DNA of 64,000 bases from Paenibacillus whitsoniae (GTDB lineage Bacteria > Bacillota > Bacilli > Paenibacillales > NBRC-103111): positions 83,434-147,433 of the forward strand of contig NZ_RXHU01000027.1 in NCBI RefSeq assembly GCF_003955665.1, in the 5' to 3' direction. Position numbers and translations under genes: made by a program. Under the pieces are notes generated by a model, which worked only from the letters and a program-made list of their open reading frames with translations, searched no databases and had not been told where the DNA came from. How positions within the stretch are numbered: the first letter of the stretch is position 1; the number at the start of each line of letters is the position of its first letter. Of the stretch, positions 43,845-56,715 are shown in pieces.

Positions 43845-44354
43845 TTACCGTTCCGAAAGAAAATGCTCGTAAACGACATGGCCATAACAGCCAAGCGGTA
43901 TCAGCTCAGTAAGGTAAGCGTGCATGGTCATCTTTTCCGCGTCATCCAGTGGATACAGGCCCTGATACGTAAAATAAATGATGCTCTCCGCCTCGTCGTA
44001 ACGCTTGAACGTCAATTGTCCATAAGGGTAGAGGCTATTGATCGCCTCCAAAATCTGAATCTGGTTCAAGCTCTTCTTCAACGCCGCTTGCGTCACGACA
44101 TCCGGCAGTTCGGGCAGCAGCGGCACCTGGTCCGCACGCAATTCCCCATACGCTTTGACCAGAAAGGTCGTGTAGGGGTACAAGTAAGCGTTTGCATATT
44201 TTTCCAGCCTGAGATGGTCATGTTTGGATAGTTCGAGCTCGTCAGTCCATGCATAAATCGTCGCCTTATGCTTACTAGAAGTATGAATTCGGATGTACCT
44301 TAAATGGGGGAAGCGCGCTTTCACCAGTTGCTCGGACCGTAACCTTGTTCCCAT
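43845..44354 (-). CDS. Hypothetical protein
   Basis: About 169 residues from ATG 44354, preceded by AGAGGTGAT; the longer start (44393) covers that site. I do not recognise the family. It is rich in charged and aromatic residues (FPHLRYIRIHTSSKHKATIYAWTDELEL, ANAYLYPYTTFLVKAYGEL) and shows no signal peptide. The last part (YQGLYPLDDAEKMTMHAYL) may be helical. It stands alone between an EamA gene and the catalase gene. Confidence 0.75.
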   Translation of the reverse strand: MGTRLRSEQLVKARFPHLRYIRIHTSSKHKATIYAWTDELELSKHDHLRLEKYANAYLYPYTTFLVKAYGELRADQVPLLPELPDVVTQAALKKSLNQIQILEAINSLYPYGQLTFKRYDEAESIIYFTYQGLYPLDDAEKMTMHAYLTELIPLGCYGHVVYEHFLSER

Positions 44355-44424
44355 CAGGATCACCTCTTTCCGAAAGCTCTCTGCTAATAGCATATGCTTG
44401 CGAAGATCTAGTTGCCGATGTGGT

Positions 44425-44466
44425 GAAAAAAAACAGCTGCCCTTTTACGACGAAAAGGCAGCTGTT
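44425..44466 (-). terminator. Terminator of catalase gene
   Basis: AACAGCTGCCTTTTCG pairs with CGTAAAAGGGCAGCTGTT on the minus strand, followed by TTTTTTTT. Confidence 0.9.
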
Positions 44467-44476
44467 CGGTGACATA

Positions 44477-45928
44477 TTATTGTGGGACTGGCAGGCCGAG
44501 TCCTTCCGCAATTCGGGTGCCGTACTCCGGGTCCGCTTTGTAAAAGTGGCCGATTTGCCGAATTTTGATCTCATCGCGCTCGACCGGCTTCATCGCCGCG
44601 ACAATCGTCTGCACAAGCCGTTCCCGTTCCTCTTCGCTGAGCAGCCGGTACAAATCCCCCGCCTGCGTATAATGATCGTTATGATCATACGCCACACTGT
44701 CCGCTTGGCCGGTTACGTCCAGCGGCGCCGGCTTATCCGCCGGGGACTCCGCCGGCCCGCCGAAGCTGTTCGGCTCGTAGTAGACGGAGCCGCCGCCGTT
44801 GCTGTCCGGGCGCATTTGCCCGTCGCGCTGGTACGTGTTCACCTCGCTGTGCGGCCGATTGATCGGCAGCGCGTGATGGTTGGCGCCGACGCGATAGCGG
44901 TGGGCGTCGCTGTAGGCGAAGAGCCGGCCCTGCAGCATTTTGTCCGGCGACGGCTCGATGCCAGGGACGAGCGTGCCCGGCGAGAACGTCGCTTGCTCAA
45001 CCTCCGCAAAATAATTATCCGGATTGCGATCCAGCACCATACGCCCGACTTCGATCAGCGGATAATCTTTTTGCGACCAGACTTTGGTCACATCGAACGG
45101 ATCGAAGCGGTATGTATTCGCGTCTTCCAGCGGCATGATTTGCACACACACCTTCCAAGCCGGGAAATCGCCGCTTTCGATCGCGTTAAACAAATCCTCC
45201 GTATGGTAATCGGGATTCTCGGCAGCAAGCTGAGCCGCGAGCGAAGGGGACAAATTTTGCACCCCTTGCTCAGTTTTAAAATGATACTTCACCCACACCG
45301 CCTTCCCTTCGGCGTTCACCCATTTGAACGTATGGCTGCCGAAGCCGTGCATATGCCGGTACGTCGCCGGAATGCCGCGATCCGACATGAGGATCGTCAC
45401 CTGATGCAGCGATTCGGGCGAGAGCGACCAGAAATCCCAGATCGCGTTCGGATTTTTGAGGTGCGTCTGCGGGTGCCGCTTCTGTGTATGAATAAAATCG
45501 GGGAATTTGATCGCATCCCGAATAAAAAACACAGGCGTGTTGTTGCCTACCAGATCATAATTCCCTTCATCCGTATAAAATTTGACCGCAAATCCGCGCG
45601 GATCGCGCACGGTATCCGCCGAACCGCTTTCTCCCGCAACGGTGGAGAACCGAACAAAGAGCGGCGTCCGCTTGCCAACCTCGGCGAATAGACTCGCTTT
45701 TGTATACGCTGTCAAGTCCTGCGTCACTTCAAAATAACCGTGCGCGCCCGCCCCTTTGGCGTGGACGACCCGCTCCGGCACGCGTTCGCGATTGAAATGG
45801 GCCAGCTTTTCCAATAAATGAACATCTTGAATGAGCGTCGGTCCCCGAGCGCCTGCCGTCTGCGAGTTCTGGTTGTCGCCTACCGGCGCGCCCCAGCCTG
45901 TCGTCAACTTTTTCCGGTCTGAACTCAT
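44477..45928 (-). CDS. katA: Catalase (small-subunit, heme, KatA type)
   Basis: 483 residues; dismutates H2O2. Typical motifs: [16 protein letters not shown] with the distal His, [45 protein letters not shown], and the proximal heme Tyr in [14 protein letters not shown]. Length and lack of a C-terminal flavodoxin-like domain fit clade 3. Single gene with a terminator after it. ATG is preceded by GGGTGATACGGAG. Confidence 0.96.
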   Translation of the reverse strand: MSSDRKKLTTGWGAPVGDNQNSQTAGARGPTLIQDVHLLEKLAHFNRERVPERVVHAKGAGAHGYFEVTQDLTAYTKASLFAEVGKRTPLFVRFSTVAGESGSADTVRDPRGFAVKFYTDEGNYDLVGNNTPVFFIRDAIKFPDFIHTQKRHPQTHLKNPNAIWDFWSLSPESLHQVTILMSDRGIPATYRHMHGFGSHTFKWVNAEGKAVWVKYHFKTEQGVQNLSPSLAAQLAAENPDYHTEDLFNAIESGDFPAWKVCVQIMPLEDANTYRFDPFDVTKVWSQKDYPLIEVGRMVLDRNPDNYFAEVEQATFSPGTLVPGIEPSPDKMLQGRLFAYSDAHRYRVGANHHALPINRPHSEVNTYQRDGQMRPDSNGGGSVYYEPNSFGGPAESPADKPAPLDVTGQADSVAYDHNDHYTQAGDLYRLLSEEERERLVQTIVAAMKPVERDEIKIRQIGHFYKADPEYGTRIAEGLGLPVPQ

Positions 45929-46025
45929 CTCCGTATCACCCTGCCTCTTCCTCTTCTGAGTAGAATCCCTCTTCTACTCTATTCGGAGGGAGAGGCAGAT
46001 ATGATGTTTGCCGCCGCGTACAGGC

Positions 46026-46244
46026 CTAATCTGTGCCTGCTTGAAAAGACATTCCCTGTGCCTGAAGCGCCGCCCGCAGCGCGCCCATCGCCTTCGGCCC
46101 CATGCCGTGCAGCTGCAGAAGCTCGGCTTCGGTCTTCTCGCTAAGCTGCGCGAGCCGCGTGATCCCTGCTCCCGCCAATGCTCGGCGGGCTGGGCTGGCC
46201 AAGCCTTTTATCTGTTCAAAATCATTGGATGGTGCCTGCTTCAT
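46026..46244 (-). CDS. Small helix-hairpin-helix DNA-binding protein
   Basis: About 72 residues with an HhH-type or RNA polymerase alpha-CTD-like fold: LASPARRALAGAGITRLAQLSEKTEAELLQLHGMGPKAMGALRAAL. Such single-domain proteins are common in Firmicutes and probably bind DNA or RNA. ATG 46244 has AAGGAG 10 bases upstream; the ORF's longer start covers that. It lies 34 bases downstream of the dehydrogenase gene and may share its transcript. Confidence 0.82.
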   Translation of the reverse strand: MKQAPSNDFEQIKGLASPARRALAGAGITRLAQLSEKTEAELLQLHGMGPKAMGALRAALQAQGMSFQAGTD

Positions 46245-46278
46245 TGCGGCCACGCTCCTTTTCATGCGCCAGGAGGTC

Positions 46279-47172
46279 TTACACCCCGGCGCGAATCAAT
46301 TTATACAACGCCTGCGTGCCGCTGTCGCCTTCGCCTTGCGACGCAAGCCGGTCGTAGAGCGACTTCGCGAGCGTCAGACCCGGCAGCTCCAAGCCCATTT
46401 CCGCAGCGGACTCCAGGGCAATGCGCATATCCTTAATGAAATGCTTGATATAGAAGCCCGGAGCAAAATCCCCGCCGATCATACGCGGGCCGAGATTGCT
46501 TAAGGACCAGCTGCCGGCGGCGCCGGTTTCAATGCTTTTCAGCACAGTCTGCGGGTCCAATCCAGCCCGCTCTGCGTACACGAGCGCTTCAACGACGCCC
46601 ATCATATTGCTCGCAATCGCAATCTGGTTGCACATTTTCGTATGCTGACCGGCTCCGGCCGCGCCTTGATGGACGATGTTCTTGCCAATGTACTGGAACA
46701 ACGGCAGCATGCGCTCGAACACCTTGCGGTCGCCGCCGACCATGATCGACAGCCGGGCTTCTCGGGCGCCAATGTCGCCGCCGGACACCGGCGCATCGAG
46801 CGCGAATAGTCCGCGCTGCTGCGCTTCGTCATAAATGCGCTTCGCCAGCATTGGAGAAGACGTCGTCATATCGACGAGCGTTGCGCCCGCTTGGGCTCTC
46901 GCCAGGATACCCTGTTCGCCGAAATACACTTCTTCGACGTCGCTCGGGAAACCGACCATCGTAATGACGATCTGGCTGTGTGCCGCAACCCCGCCCGGCG
47001 TGTCTTGCCATACGGCACCCTGCGCGATCAGCGGGTCCGCTTTGCTTTTCGTCCGATTATATACATAAACGGCATAGCCGTTTTTCAAAAAATGCCCCGC
47101 CATGCTCTGCCCCATCACACCGACGCCGATCATGCCGATGACGGGTTTACTTTCATTAACTTGTTCTTTCAC
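46279..47172 (-). CDS. NAD(P)-dependent 3-hydroxyacid dehydrogenase (HIBADH family)
   Basis: About 297 residues. N-terminal Rossmann motif IGMIGVGVMGQSMAGHFL, GTG-type motifs DAPVSGGDIGA (substrate contact) and GAGQHTKMCNQIAIA with the catalytic Lys. Family members act on 3-hydroxyisobutyrate, tartronate semialdehyde or related acids. GTG 47172 has GAGGTGG 8 bases upstream; the ORF starts 4 codons earlier at GTG 47184. The exact substrate is not determinable. Confidence 0.9.
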   Translation of the reverse strand: MKEQVNESKPVIGMIGVGVMGQSMAGHFLKNGYAVYVYNRTKSKADPLIAQGAVWQDTPGGVAAHSQIVITMVGFPSDVEEVYFGEQGILARAQAGATLVDMTTSSPMLAKRIYDEAQQRGLFALDAPVSGGDIGAREARLSIMVGGDRKVFERMLPLFQYIGKNIVHQGAAGAGQHTKMCNQIAIASNMMGVVEALVYAERAGLDPQTVLKSIETGAAGSWSLSNLGPRMIGGDFAPGFYIKHFIKDMRIALESAAEMGLELPGLTLAKSLYDRLASQGEGDSGTQALYKLIRAGV

Positions 47173-47285
47173 TGCCCAATCCACCTCTCAACTTACCTGA
47201 TCAATTACGTGCTTATCTTTAACTTATCATCCGGGGCGAATCCGGTCAAACTCAGGCATGCGGCTTCATATCCCCACACAGCCAA

Positions 47286-48164
47286 TCAGTTGGTCAGTAC
47301 ATGGTGGACCAGCATTTTGCGAGCCATCGTCGTCGTGTGATCTTGTTTCTGCAGCAGGACAAAATCCCGGTCAAATCGGTACCCCTCAATCCCAATTTCG
47401 CAGAGTTCTCCGGACAGTAATTCCTTCTGAATTGTCAAGCGAGATAAAATAGCGACCCCCAGCCCCGCCGCTACCGCCTCCTTCACGCCCTGCGTGCTGT
47501 TAAATACAAAATGTTTGCCCAACGCCATCCCGGCATCCGCAAAAAAACGGTCGCTGACCGCCCGCGTTCCAGAGCCACGTTCTCTGACAATCCAGACATG
47601 GCGCTGCAGCTGATCCGGCGTCACCGTTCGAAAAGCCCTAAGCGCATGATCCGGGGATACGATCAGCACCAATTCGTCGTTCTGAAAAGACACCGCCTGC
47701 AGCTCCGCTTGCGCAACCTCACCTTCCACCAGTCCCAAATCCAAATCGTTCGCGACAATGGCTCGATTGATCTCTTCCGTATTGCCTATCGTCACCTGAA
47801 CGTCCACTTTCGGATATTCGCGAATATATCCGGCGAGCAAGCGCGGAAGCAAGTACTCCCCAATTGTAAAGCTGGCACCGATTTTAAGTGTCCCTGTCAC
47901 CTCATCCTGAAGCAGGCGGATTTCTTGTCGTGCTTCCTCGTAAAGGGAGAGAATTTGCTTCGCATGCCTGTAAAGAATTTCTCCTGCCGCGGTCAGCTTG
48001 ACGTGCTTGGGCGATCGATGCATAAGTTTGGTGCCAAGCTCATTCTCCAGATTGCGGATGTGCAGGCTCACGCCAGGCTGGGAAAGGTTCATCAGCTCAG
48101 CTGCTCTGGAGAAATTGCTTTGCTCCGCGACAGTTGCAAATACACGCAATGTTTCTACAATCAT
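47286..48164 (-). CDS. LysR family transcriptional regulator
   Basis: 292 residues. N-terminal HTH: LRVFATVAEQSNFSRAAELMNLSQPGVSLHIRNLENELGTKL (residues 5-46), then a substrate-binding domain. Divergent from a YeiH-family transporter gene, the usual layout for a YeiE/CysL-like regulator and its target. AGGAGGAG precedes the ATG. Confidence 0.92.
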   Translation of the reverse strand: MIVETLRVFATVAEQSNFSRAAELMNLSQPGVSLHIRNLENELGTKLMHRSPKHVKLTAAGEILYRHAKQILSLYEEARQEIRLLQDEVTGTLKIGASFTIGEYLLPRLLAGYIREYPKVDVQVTIGNTEEINRAIVANDLDLGLVEGEVAQAELQAVSFQNDELVLIVSPDHALRAFRTVTPDQLQRHVWIVRERGSGTRAVSDRFFADAGMALGKHFVFNSTQGVKEAVAAGLGVAILSRLTIQKELLSGELCEIGIEGYRFDRDFVLLQKQDHTTTMARKMLVHHVLTN

Positions 48165-48243
48165 GCAGCTCCTCCTGAATGCTGGTAGTATTTATTGTAT
48201 TTTATTTTCTTTTTATAATTTGCGTCAATCATAAGTTTCTTAA

Positions 48244-48254
48244 ATGATTATCAT
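48244..48254. promoter_or_regulatory. Palindrome in the lysR-yeiH intergenic region
   Basis: ATGATTATCAT is an 11-base palindrome midway between the divergent starts. It could be a LysR-type site or a partial Fur-like box; only one copy is seen. Confidence 0.3.
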
Positions 48255-48334
48255 CGTTTATTCGTATTTCACTTCCCATTTGCACCGCTTTATAGTGAGG
48301 TTATAACGAACAACACATCGGGGAGTGAAGCGAA

Positions 48335-49363
48335 ATGGCACAAGTTCGTGCAATACCGGTTATGACAAACAAGGGATTCATCCGAGGAGTAGGTTTAACG
48401 CTTGTAATCGCGATTGCAGCTAAAATCTTATCGACACTGCCGCTGCTTAGCATCATGGGGCAGCTTGTCCTTGCGATTGTGCTTGGCATGCTTTGGCGAA
48501 GTACGCGCGGTGTGGGGGCGCATGCTGGATCGGGGATTGCTTTCTCCAGCACAGCTTTGCTGCGATCCGGCATTATTCTGCTCGGCGTGCGTTTGAATCT
48601 CGCTGACATCGTGCGAGCCGGTCCTAAAGTGCTGCTGCTCGCCGTGATCACGATTATATTTGCTTTGTTCGTCGTCTACAGGCTGGCCCGGCTTTTCAAT
48701 GTCGAGAACAAGCTCGGCTTGCTAACCGCCTGCGGCACTGCGATTTGCGGCGCCGCCGCCATTGCAGCGATTTCGCCACAGCTGAAAGCAGGTGATGACG
48801 AAACCGCCATAAGCGCTGCGACGGTTGCGATCCTGGGCACGATTTTCACGCTAATATACACGCTCCTGTACCCGGTGCTCGGCCTAAGCCAGGCTGGATA
48901 CGGCGTATTTGCAGGCGCTACCCTGCATGAAATCGCCCATGTTATCGCGGCCGCCGCGCCGATCGGCAAAGAAGCCGTCGATCTGGCGGTTATTGTGAAA
49001 CTGACTCGTGTTGCGCTGCTTGTTCCTGTCGCCATTGTAATCGGGCTTTGGACCCATCGTTCCAAGAATCAAGGGGAATCGGAGCCTAACACCCCTAGAA
49101 CGATTCCAATCCCTTGGTTTATCGTCGGCTTCTTCCTTATGAGCGCAGTTAATTCGCTGCATCTCATTCCCGCCGCCTTTGCGGCCCACATGCTCTTCGC
49201 GGCGTATTTGCTTATTGCCATGGCCATGGCGGGGCTGGGCTTAAAAGTCGATTTGCACACCTTCCGCCGTCTGGGGATGAAGCCTTTCGCCGCCGGATTG
49301 ATCGGCTCCATCCTTCTAGCCGTGCTTGATTTTCTTCTTGTTCATGCTTTTAAGCTGACCTGA
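48335..49363 (+). CDS. YeiH family putative sulfate/sulfite exporter
   Basis: 342 residues with about ten membrane segments, length typical of the family. It contains LGMLWRSTRGVGAHAGSGIAFSS, LLTACGTAICGAAAIAAISP and TLHEIAHVIAAA, all seen in YeiH proteins. Their transport role is putative. GGGAGTGA lies 6 bases before the ATG. Probably activated by the divergent LysR protein. Monocistronic, with a terminator. Confidence 0.92.
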   Translation: MAQVRAIPVMTNKGFIRGVGLTLVIAIAAKILSTLPLLSIMGQLVLAIVLGMLWRSTRGVGAHAGSGIAFSSTALLRSGIILLGVRLNLADIVRAGPKVLLLAVITIIFALFVVYRLARLFNVENKLGLLTACGTAICGAAAIAAISPQLKAGDDETAISAATVAILGTIFTLIYTLLYPVLGLSQAGYGVFAGATLHEIAHVIAAAAPIGKEAVDLAVIVKLTRVALLVPVAIVIGLWTHRSKNQGESEPNTPRTIPIPWFIVGFFLMSAVNSLHLIPAAFAAHMLFAAYLLIAMAMAGLGLKVDLHTFRRLGMKPFAAGLIGSILLAVLDFLLVHAFKLT

Positions 49364-49379
49364 TCGCAGCGGAACACGC

Positions 49380-49413
49380 AAAAAGCCGAACGTCAGCAAG
49401 ACGCCCGGCTTTT
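49380..49413. terminator. Terminator of yeiH gene (shared)
   Basis: AAAAAGCCG..CGTC pairs with GACG..CGGCTTTT across a short loop; convergent with the lacZ gene. Confidence 0.75.
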
Positions 49414-49425
49414 CTTGTCAAATTC

Positions 49426-52587
<3,162 letters not shown>

Positions 52588-52709
52588 TCACTTTGCTTGT
52601 TAATTGCATATTTTGCGCCAATACCCTTATTGTACAAGACCGCATTTTCAAATAATATATAAGATACGACGCATTTCATATCAAAAAATGAAAGTGATGA
52701 TGGCACCAC

Positions 52710-53546
52710 ATGACTCTGGATTACCGCAAATTTTTCGTGATTACCGGCAGTGACCGCAAGCTTCCTTTAATTCTGGAAACGATCGGTTTTGAAAACCATC
52801 AGCAAGTCATGGCGCGAGAGGAGGGTTACCCTTGCTTTCATTGGCTCCAGACTGTGAAAGGCACCGGCGAACTCCAGCTGAAAAGCGGCACCGTCAAGCT
52901 CGGCGAAAATCAAGGCATGCTCCTGCCCGCAGGCGTCCCCCACGTATACAACGTTCCGGAGATGACATGGTCGACATGGTATTTAACGTTTGACGGGGCG
53001 CTTGCCGCCTCCATCGTCATGGCGCTCGAGCTGCCGCTCTCCACGCCGATATCCTGGGGCGCCGATTCGCCGCTGGCCTCCATTCACGACTACTATTATG
53101 ACAAATACCATGACAGCCACGATTTCACCGGCACCAGCGGCTCACTGGAAGTGTACCAATTCCTGACGCTGCTTAAAAAACACGGCTATGTCAACCGGAG
53201 CGCCTCGATTTCCCAAAATCACGAACGGCTGCTGCCCCTGCTGCAAGCCTTGGAACACACCTATGCGCTGCCCGAAACCGGACTCGCCTGGATGTCCGAG
53301 CGGCTCGGCGTCTCCCCACAGCACATGAACACCTTATTTCGCCGTGCGTTCGGGCTCTCCCCGTATCAATATCTTCTCCAGCTGCGCCTGCAAAAATCGA
53401 AAGAAATGCTCATCGCGCAGCCCGGCCTCACGATTCGGGACATCGCCGAACGTACAGGTTTTCTTGACTCGTCGCATTTCATCTCCACCTTCCGCAAGTC
53501 AGTCGGCTTGACACCGGATTTGTTTAGAAGCCAGTACAGCAAATGA
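52710..53546 (+). CDS. AraC family transcriptional regulator
   Basis: 278 residues. A cupin-like sensor domain (about 25-110) includes GTVKLGENQGMLLPAGVPHVYN. The C-terminal double HTH has LAWMSERLGVSPQHMNTLFRRAF and IRDIAERTGFLDSSHFISTFRKSV. Located divergent from lacZ with 134 bases between starts, so it probably activates lacZ. The ATG has a weak ribosome site (GAAAGTGATG). Confidence 0.9.
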   Translation: MTLDYRKFFVITGSDRKLPLILETIGFENHQQVMAREEGYPCFHWLQTVKGTGELQLKSGTVKLGENQGMLLPAGVPHVYNVPEMTWSTWYLTFDGALAASIVMALELPLSTPISWGADSPLASIHDYYYDKYHDSHDFTGTSGSLEVYQFLTLLKKHGYVNRSASISQNHERLLPLLQALEHTYALPETGLAWMSERLGVSPQHMNTLFRRAFGLSPYQYLLQLRLQKSKEMLIAQPGLTIRDIAERTGFLDSSHFISTFRKSVGLTPDLFRSQYSK

Positions 53547-53573
53547 GGGTTGCCTCTTGCCCTTGCGGCCACC

Positions 53574-53616
53574 AAAAAAGGCGCACACACCGCTCTCGCA
53601 ATGTGCACGCCTTTCT
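53574..53616. terminator. Bidirectional terminator
   Basis: AAAGGCG..CACA pairs with TGTG..CGCCTTT around a loop of about 13 bases; lies between the AraC gene (+) and the TIM-barrel gene (-). Confidence 0.75.
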
Positions 53617-53627
53617 TATAAAACCGC

Positions 53628-54500
53628 TTATTTATACTTCTGAATGAAGGCAATCGCCTTCGCTATGTCCGCCTCCGGCTGGTCGCCTACTTCCCGCTCA
53701 ATCGTCAAGTAGCCTTTATAACCGATGTCCTGCAGTGCTGCAAAGTACCGGTCAAAATCGACACCGCCCTCGCCAAGCGCCAGCTCGCGGTACGAACTGC
53801 CAGCCGCGGCTTCCTCCGCGATCGCCTCATGACTCATCGGCTTGTAGCCGAGCGCGCCGTACACCTCGCGCGGGTCGACTTCGCGCAGGCGAATGCCGTC
53901 CTTCACATGCGTATGAACAATGTAATCGCGTAAGGTGTAAACCCCCTGCACCGGATCGTCTCCAGTCACCATGACCATGTTCGCCGGGTCAAAATTGACG
54001 GACACGCCTTTGGTGGATAAGTTGTCCAAGAAGCTTTTCAAATGCGCCGCCGTTTCCGGTCCCGTTTCCACCGCAAAGAATGCACCTAGCTTGCTCGCGT
54101 ACACGCCAAGCTCCTCGCATGCTTCGAGCATCGTCTGATAGACCCCGTCGCTCTTCTCCTGGGGCACGACGCCAATGTGCGTCGTCACGACGTTCGTGCC
54201 GAGTTCGACCGCAAGATCGAGAATGCGCTTCGACTTCTCGACTTTCGCTGCATTCGCTTCCCGATCCTGAAAGCCGTGGCCGCCGAGATCTCCGCACAGC
54301 GCCGAAATATGCAGTCCGAGCGATTCGATATACGCTTTCAGCTCTTTGCGCGCCTGCGGCGTCAAGTTGGCTGGATCCATCTCGCCGGAAACCGCATAAA
54401 TTTGAACGCCGTCAGCGCCCATATCCTTGGCTTTGCGCAAGCCATCGCGCAGGCCAAGCTTCAAACTGTCTACCATAATGCCGATTGGATTCGAAATCAT
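53628..54500 (-). CDS. Sugar phosphate isomerase/epimerase (TIM barrel)
   Basis: About 290 residues from ATG 54500, which has AAGGAGAG upstream; the ORF extends to 54614 with no ribosome site. Barrel motifs: GVQIYAVSGE, ISALCGDLGGHG, VVTTHIGVVP, FFAVETGPE, NFDPANMVMV, HTHVKDGIR and LTIEREVG give the likely metal ligands (Glu, Asp, His, Glu). Third in the cluster Gfo/Idh, TIM barrel, TIM barrel. Substrate unknown; isomerase or epimerase activity is inferred. Confidence 0.88.
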   Translation of the reverse strand: MISNPIGIMVDSLKLGLRDGLRKAKDMGADGVQIYAVSGEMDPANLTPQARKELKAYIESLGLHISALCGDLGGHGFQDREANAAKVEKSKRILDLAVELGTNVVTTHIGVVPQEKSDGVYQTMLEACEELGVYASKLGAFFAVETGPETAAHLKSFLDNLSTKGVSVNFDPANMVMVTGDDPVQGVYTLRDYIVHTHVKDGIRLREVDPREVYGALGYKPMSHEAIAEEAAAGSSYRELALGEGGVDFDRYFAALQDIGYKGYLTIEREVGDQPEADIAKAIAFIQKYK

Positions 54501-54528
54501 CGCACTCTCTCCTTTTCCACTGTGAAAA

Positions 54529-55389
54529 TTAGCCAAGTTCAGCCCAGATTCTGCGAATATTGTCCAGCCCGATGCGCGTGCCCGTTCTGCATTCTTCCAT
54601 GCCTTCGAACTCAAGCGAGATGTAACCCTCGTACCCGGAGTCTTTCACCAAACGCAGCACATCCGTCATCGGAATGTCCCCGTGGCCGGCGATAGCACCG
54701 CGCAGGTAGGTGCCATGCGTAGAGCGGAACCAGCCTTCACCGAGCGGACTGCCCGCAGGGCGAACGTAGAAATCCTTCACGTGCACGATGGACGCGAACG
54801 GCAAATTGTTTTGCACCGCACCCACAGGCGGTTCATCGACGCACAGGAAATTGCCGATATCGAGCGTCGTCTTAAAATTGTCGCGAGCTACCGCATGAAT
54901 CAGCGCCTGCACGCGATCGCTGTGCTGAATGAAAAACCCGTGATTCTCCACAGAGGTCACGATGCCATACTGCTGCGCGTAATCCGCGATCTGGCGGCAA
55001 GCCGAAGCCAGTTTCGGCAGCACCGCGTTGAAATTGCGGATGGATAAGTCTTCGCTGCGAGCGACGTCGTGCCGCATTTTCTTGACGCCTAACCGGGCGG
55101 CGATGTCGACTTCGTTTTTAACCCGCTCGATTTCCCCCAGATACGCCTCTTCCGTGTCAGTCAGGAAATTCGCGCCGATCGCATAGTTCGATATATCAAG
55201 CCCCCGCGAAGCCGCCTTCTCGCGAATCTGCTCTGGCAGCTCGGGATTGCCGATTAAATCAAAGCCAAGCGGAACGATCTCAATATGCTCGCCGCCTTGG
55301 TCTGCGATCCAGTCGATGACGTCCATGATCGTCATTTGCCCTGATTTTAACGCTTGAAATAAACTGTATGAGCTAACGCCAAGCTTCAT
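54529..55389 (-). CDS. Sugar phosphate isomerase/epimerase (TIM barrel)
   Basis: 286 residues. It starts KLGVSSYSLFQALKSG and carries HIEIVPLGFDLIG, VTSVENHGFFIQ, TTLDIGNFLCVDEP, IVHVKDFYVR and YISLEFEGMEE: barrel strands with the metal ligands of this family. It differs clearly from the neighbour at 53628, so the two are not recent duplicates. Middle of the Gfo/Idh-TIM-TIM cluster. GAGAG precedes the ATG. Confidence 0.88.
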   Translation of the reverse strand: MKLGVSSYSLFQALKSGQMTIMDVIDWIADQGGEHIEIVPLGFDLIGNPELPEQIREKAASRGLDISNYAIGANFLTDTEEAYLGEIERVKNEVDIAARLGVKKMRHDVARSEDLSIRNFNAVLPKLASACRQIADYAQQYGIVTSVENHGFFIQHSDRVQALIHAVARDNFKTTLDIGNFLCVDEPPVGAVQNNLPFASIVHVKDFYVRPAGSPLGEGWFRSTHGTYLRGAIAGHGDIPMTDVLRLVKDSGYEGYISLEFEGMEECRTGTRIGLDNIRRIWAELG

Positions 55390-55425
55390 GCGAAACTCTC
55401 CTTTTCTATTCGGTGAATGGCTCCG

Positions 55426-56487
55426 CTACAGACGGATTTCCTGGCCTTTCGCAGCCGATTCGTAGATGCCGCAAAGGATTTTCATCATATTGAGTCCGTC
55501 TTCAACCGGACTGATCGGCGTTTCGCCGGAACGCACGCAAGAAACGAAATGCGAGATTTCATTTTGGAACGCGCTGTTGATCTCAATGGATTTATTGTTC
55601 GTTTGCGGCGACACGTTCGTAATCGTATCCAATACCTCGGTTACAAACGTCAGCTCCGGCTCCAGCTCCACGCCGCCCTTGTCGCCGTACAGCTTCACGG
55701 AAATCTCGTCCTTCTTGGCGTGCAGCGTAAAGCTGACGTCGATCATGAGCGACGCGCCATTCTCAAATCGGATGAGCGCATTCGCCAAATCCTCCACCGT
55801 GTTGTGTTCGGCATCGTAATCCGCTGCTTTATAGAAATTCAAGTTCTTGATGTTCGCGCGGTTACCGAGCTGACGGTACGTATTGCCGCTGACGGATACC
55901 GGCTTCGGTCTGCCCATCAAATACCAGCACACGTCGATCACGTGGACGCCAATATCGATCAGCGGGCCGCCGCCGGAGCGCTCCACGTCCGAGAACCAGC
56001 CCCCGGGATTGCCGAGGCGGCGCAAGCAGGACGCTTTGGCATAATAAATGCTGCCGAGCTGTCCGTTATCGATAAAATGCTTCACCAACTGCGCATTCGT
56101 ATCGTAGCGGCGAACGAACCCGACTTGCAGCGTTTTGCCCGTTTCCTGCACCGCCGTTTGAATTTGAAGCGCTTCCTCAACGCTTTTGCACAAAGGCTTC
56201 TCCACCAGCACATGCTTGCCGGCCCGCAGCGCCGCGATGCTCAACTCCGCATGCGTGTTGTTCCACGTGCAGATGCTGACGGCATCAATCTCCGGATTCG
56301 CCAGAAGCTCACGATAGTCTGTATAAATATGCGGAATGTTATACTTGGCCGCCTTGCCCTCCGCCCGTTCGCGATTCAAATCGCACACAGCGAACAACTC
56401 CGCCTGCTCTTCCTTCACATACGACGCAAAATGTAAATCGGAAATGGAACCTGCCCCAATCACGCCAATCTTCAGCTTGTTATTCAT
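55426..56487 (-). CDS. Gfo/Idh/MocA family oxidoreductase
   Basis: About 353 residues from ATG 56487, which has AAGGAGG 11 bases upstream (ATG 56508 would overlap it). Rossmann motif IGVIGAGSISDLHFASY, catalytic Lys in VLVEKPLCKS and the LIDIGVHVIDVCWYLM Asp/His segment are typical. Directly upstream of two TIM-barrel isomerases, so an oxidation plus isomerisation pathway is likely. Divergent from a PhyH dioxygenase gene. Confidence 0.92.
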   Translation of the reverse strand: MNNKLKIGVIGAGSISDLHFASYVKEEQAELFAVCDLNRERAEGKAAKYNIPHIYTDYRELLANPEIDAVSICTWNNTHAELSIAALRAGKHVLVEKPLCKSVEEALQIQTAVQETGKTLQVGFVRRYDTNAQLVKHFIDNGQLGSIYYAKASCLRRLGNPGGWFSDVERSGGGPLIDIGVHVIDVCWYLMGRPKPVSVSGNTYRQLGNRANIKNLNFYKAADYDAEHNTVEDLANALIRFENGASLMIDVSFTLHAKKDEISVKLYGDKGGVELEPELTFVTEVLDTITNVSPQTNNKSIEINSAFQNEISHFVSCVRSGETPISPVEDGLNMMKILCGIYESAAKGQEIRL

Positions 56488-56715
56488 CGGAAAGTGTGCC
56501 TCCTTCATTCATATACTCCTTTAAGGTAGCACGTCCGCTCCATGAGAAGAATACATAGAATAAGCAGGTTCATGGACTATATATCCAAAACAATCGTTTT
56601 GTGCTATTCATAATCGATTTGACGTCTAACTTGCGGTGCTCGCAGCGCTTACAATACAAGTATGAATCATAACGAAACGGCAGACCAACCCACTGCCTAC
56701 CTGGAGGGAATTGCG

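Noticed and set aside
44345..45691. A 448-codon open frame on the + strand
   Set aside because: Shadow of the catalase gene, which has clear heme and active-site motifs on the minus strand.
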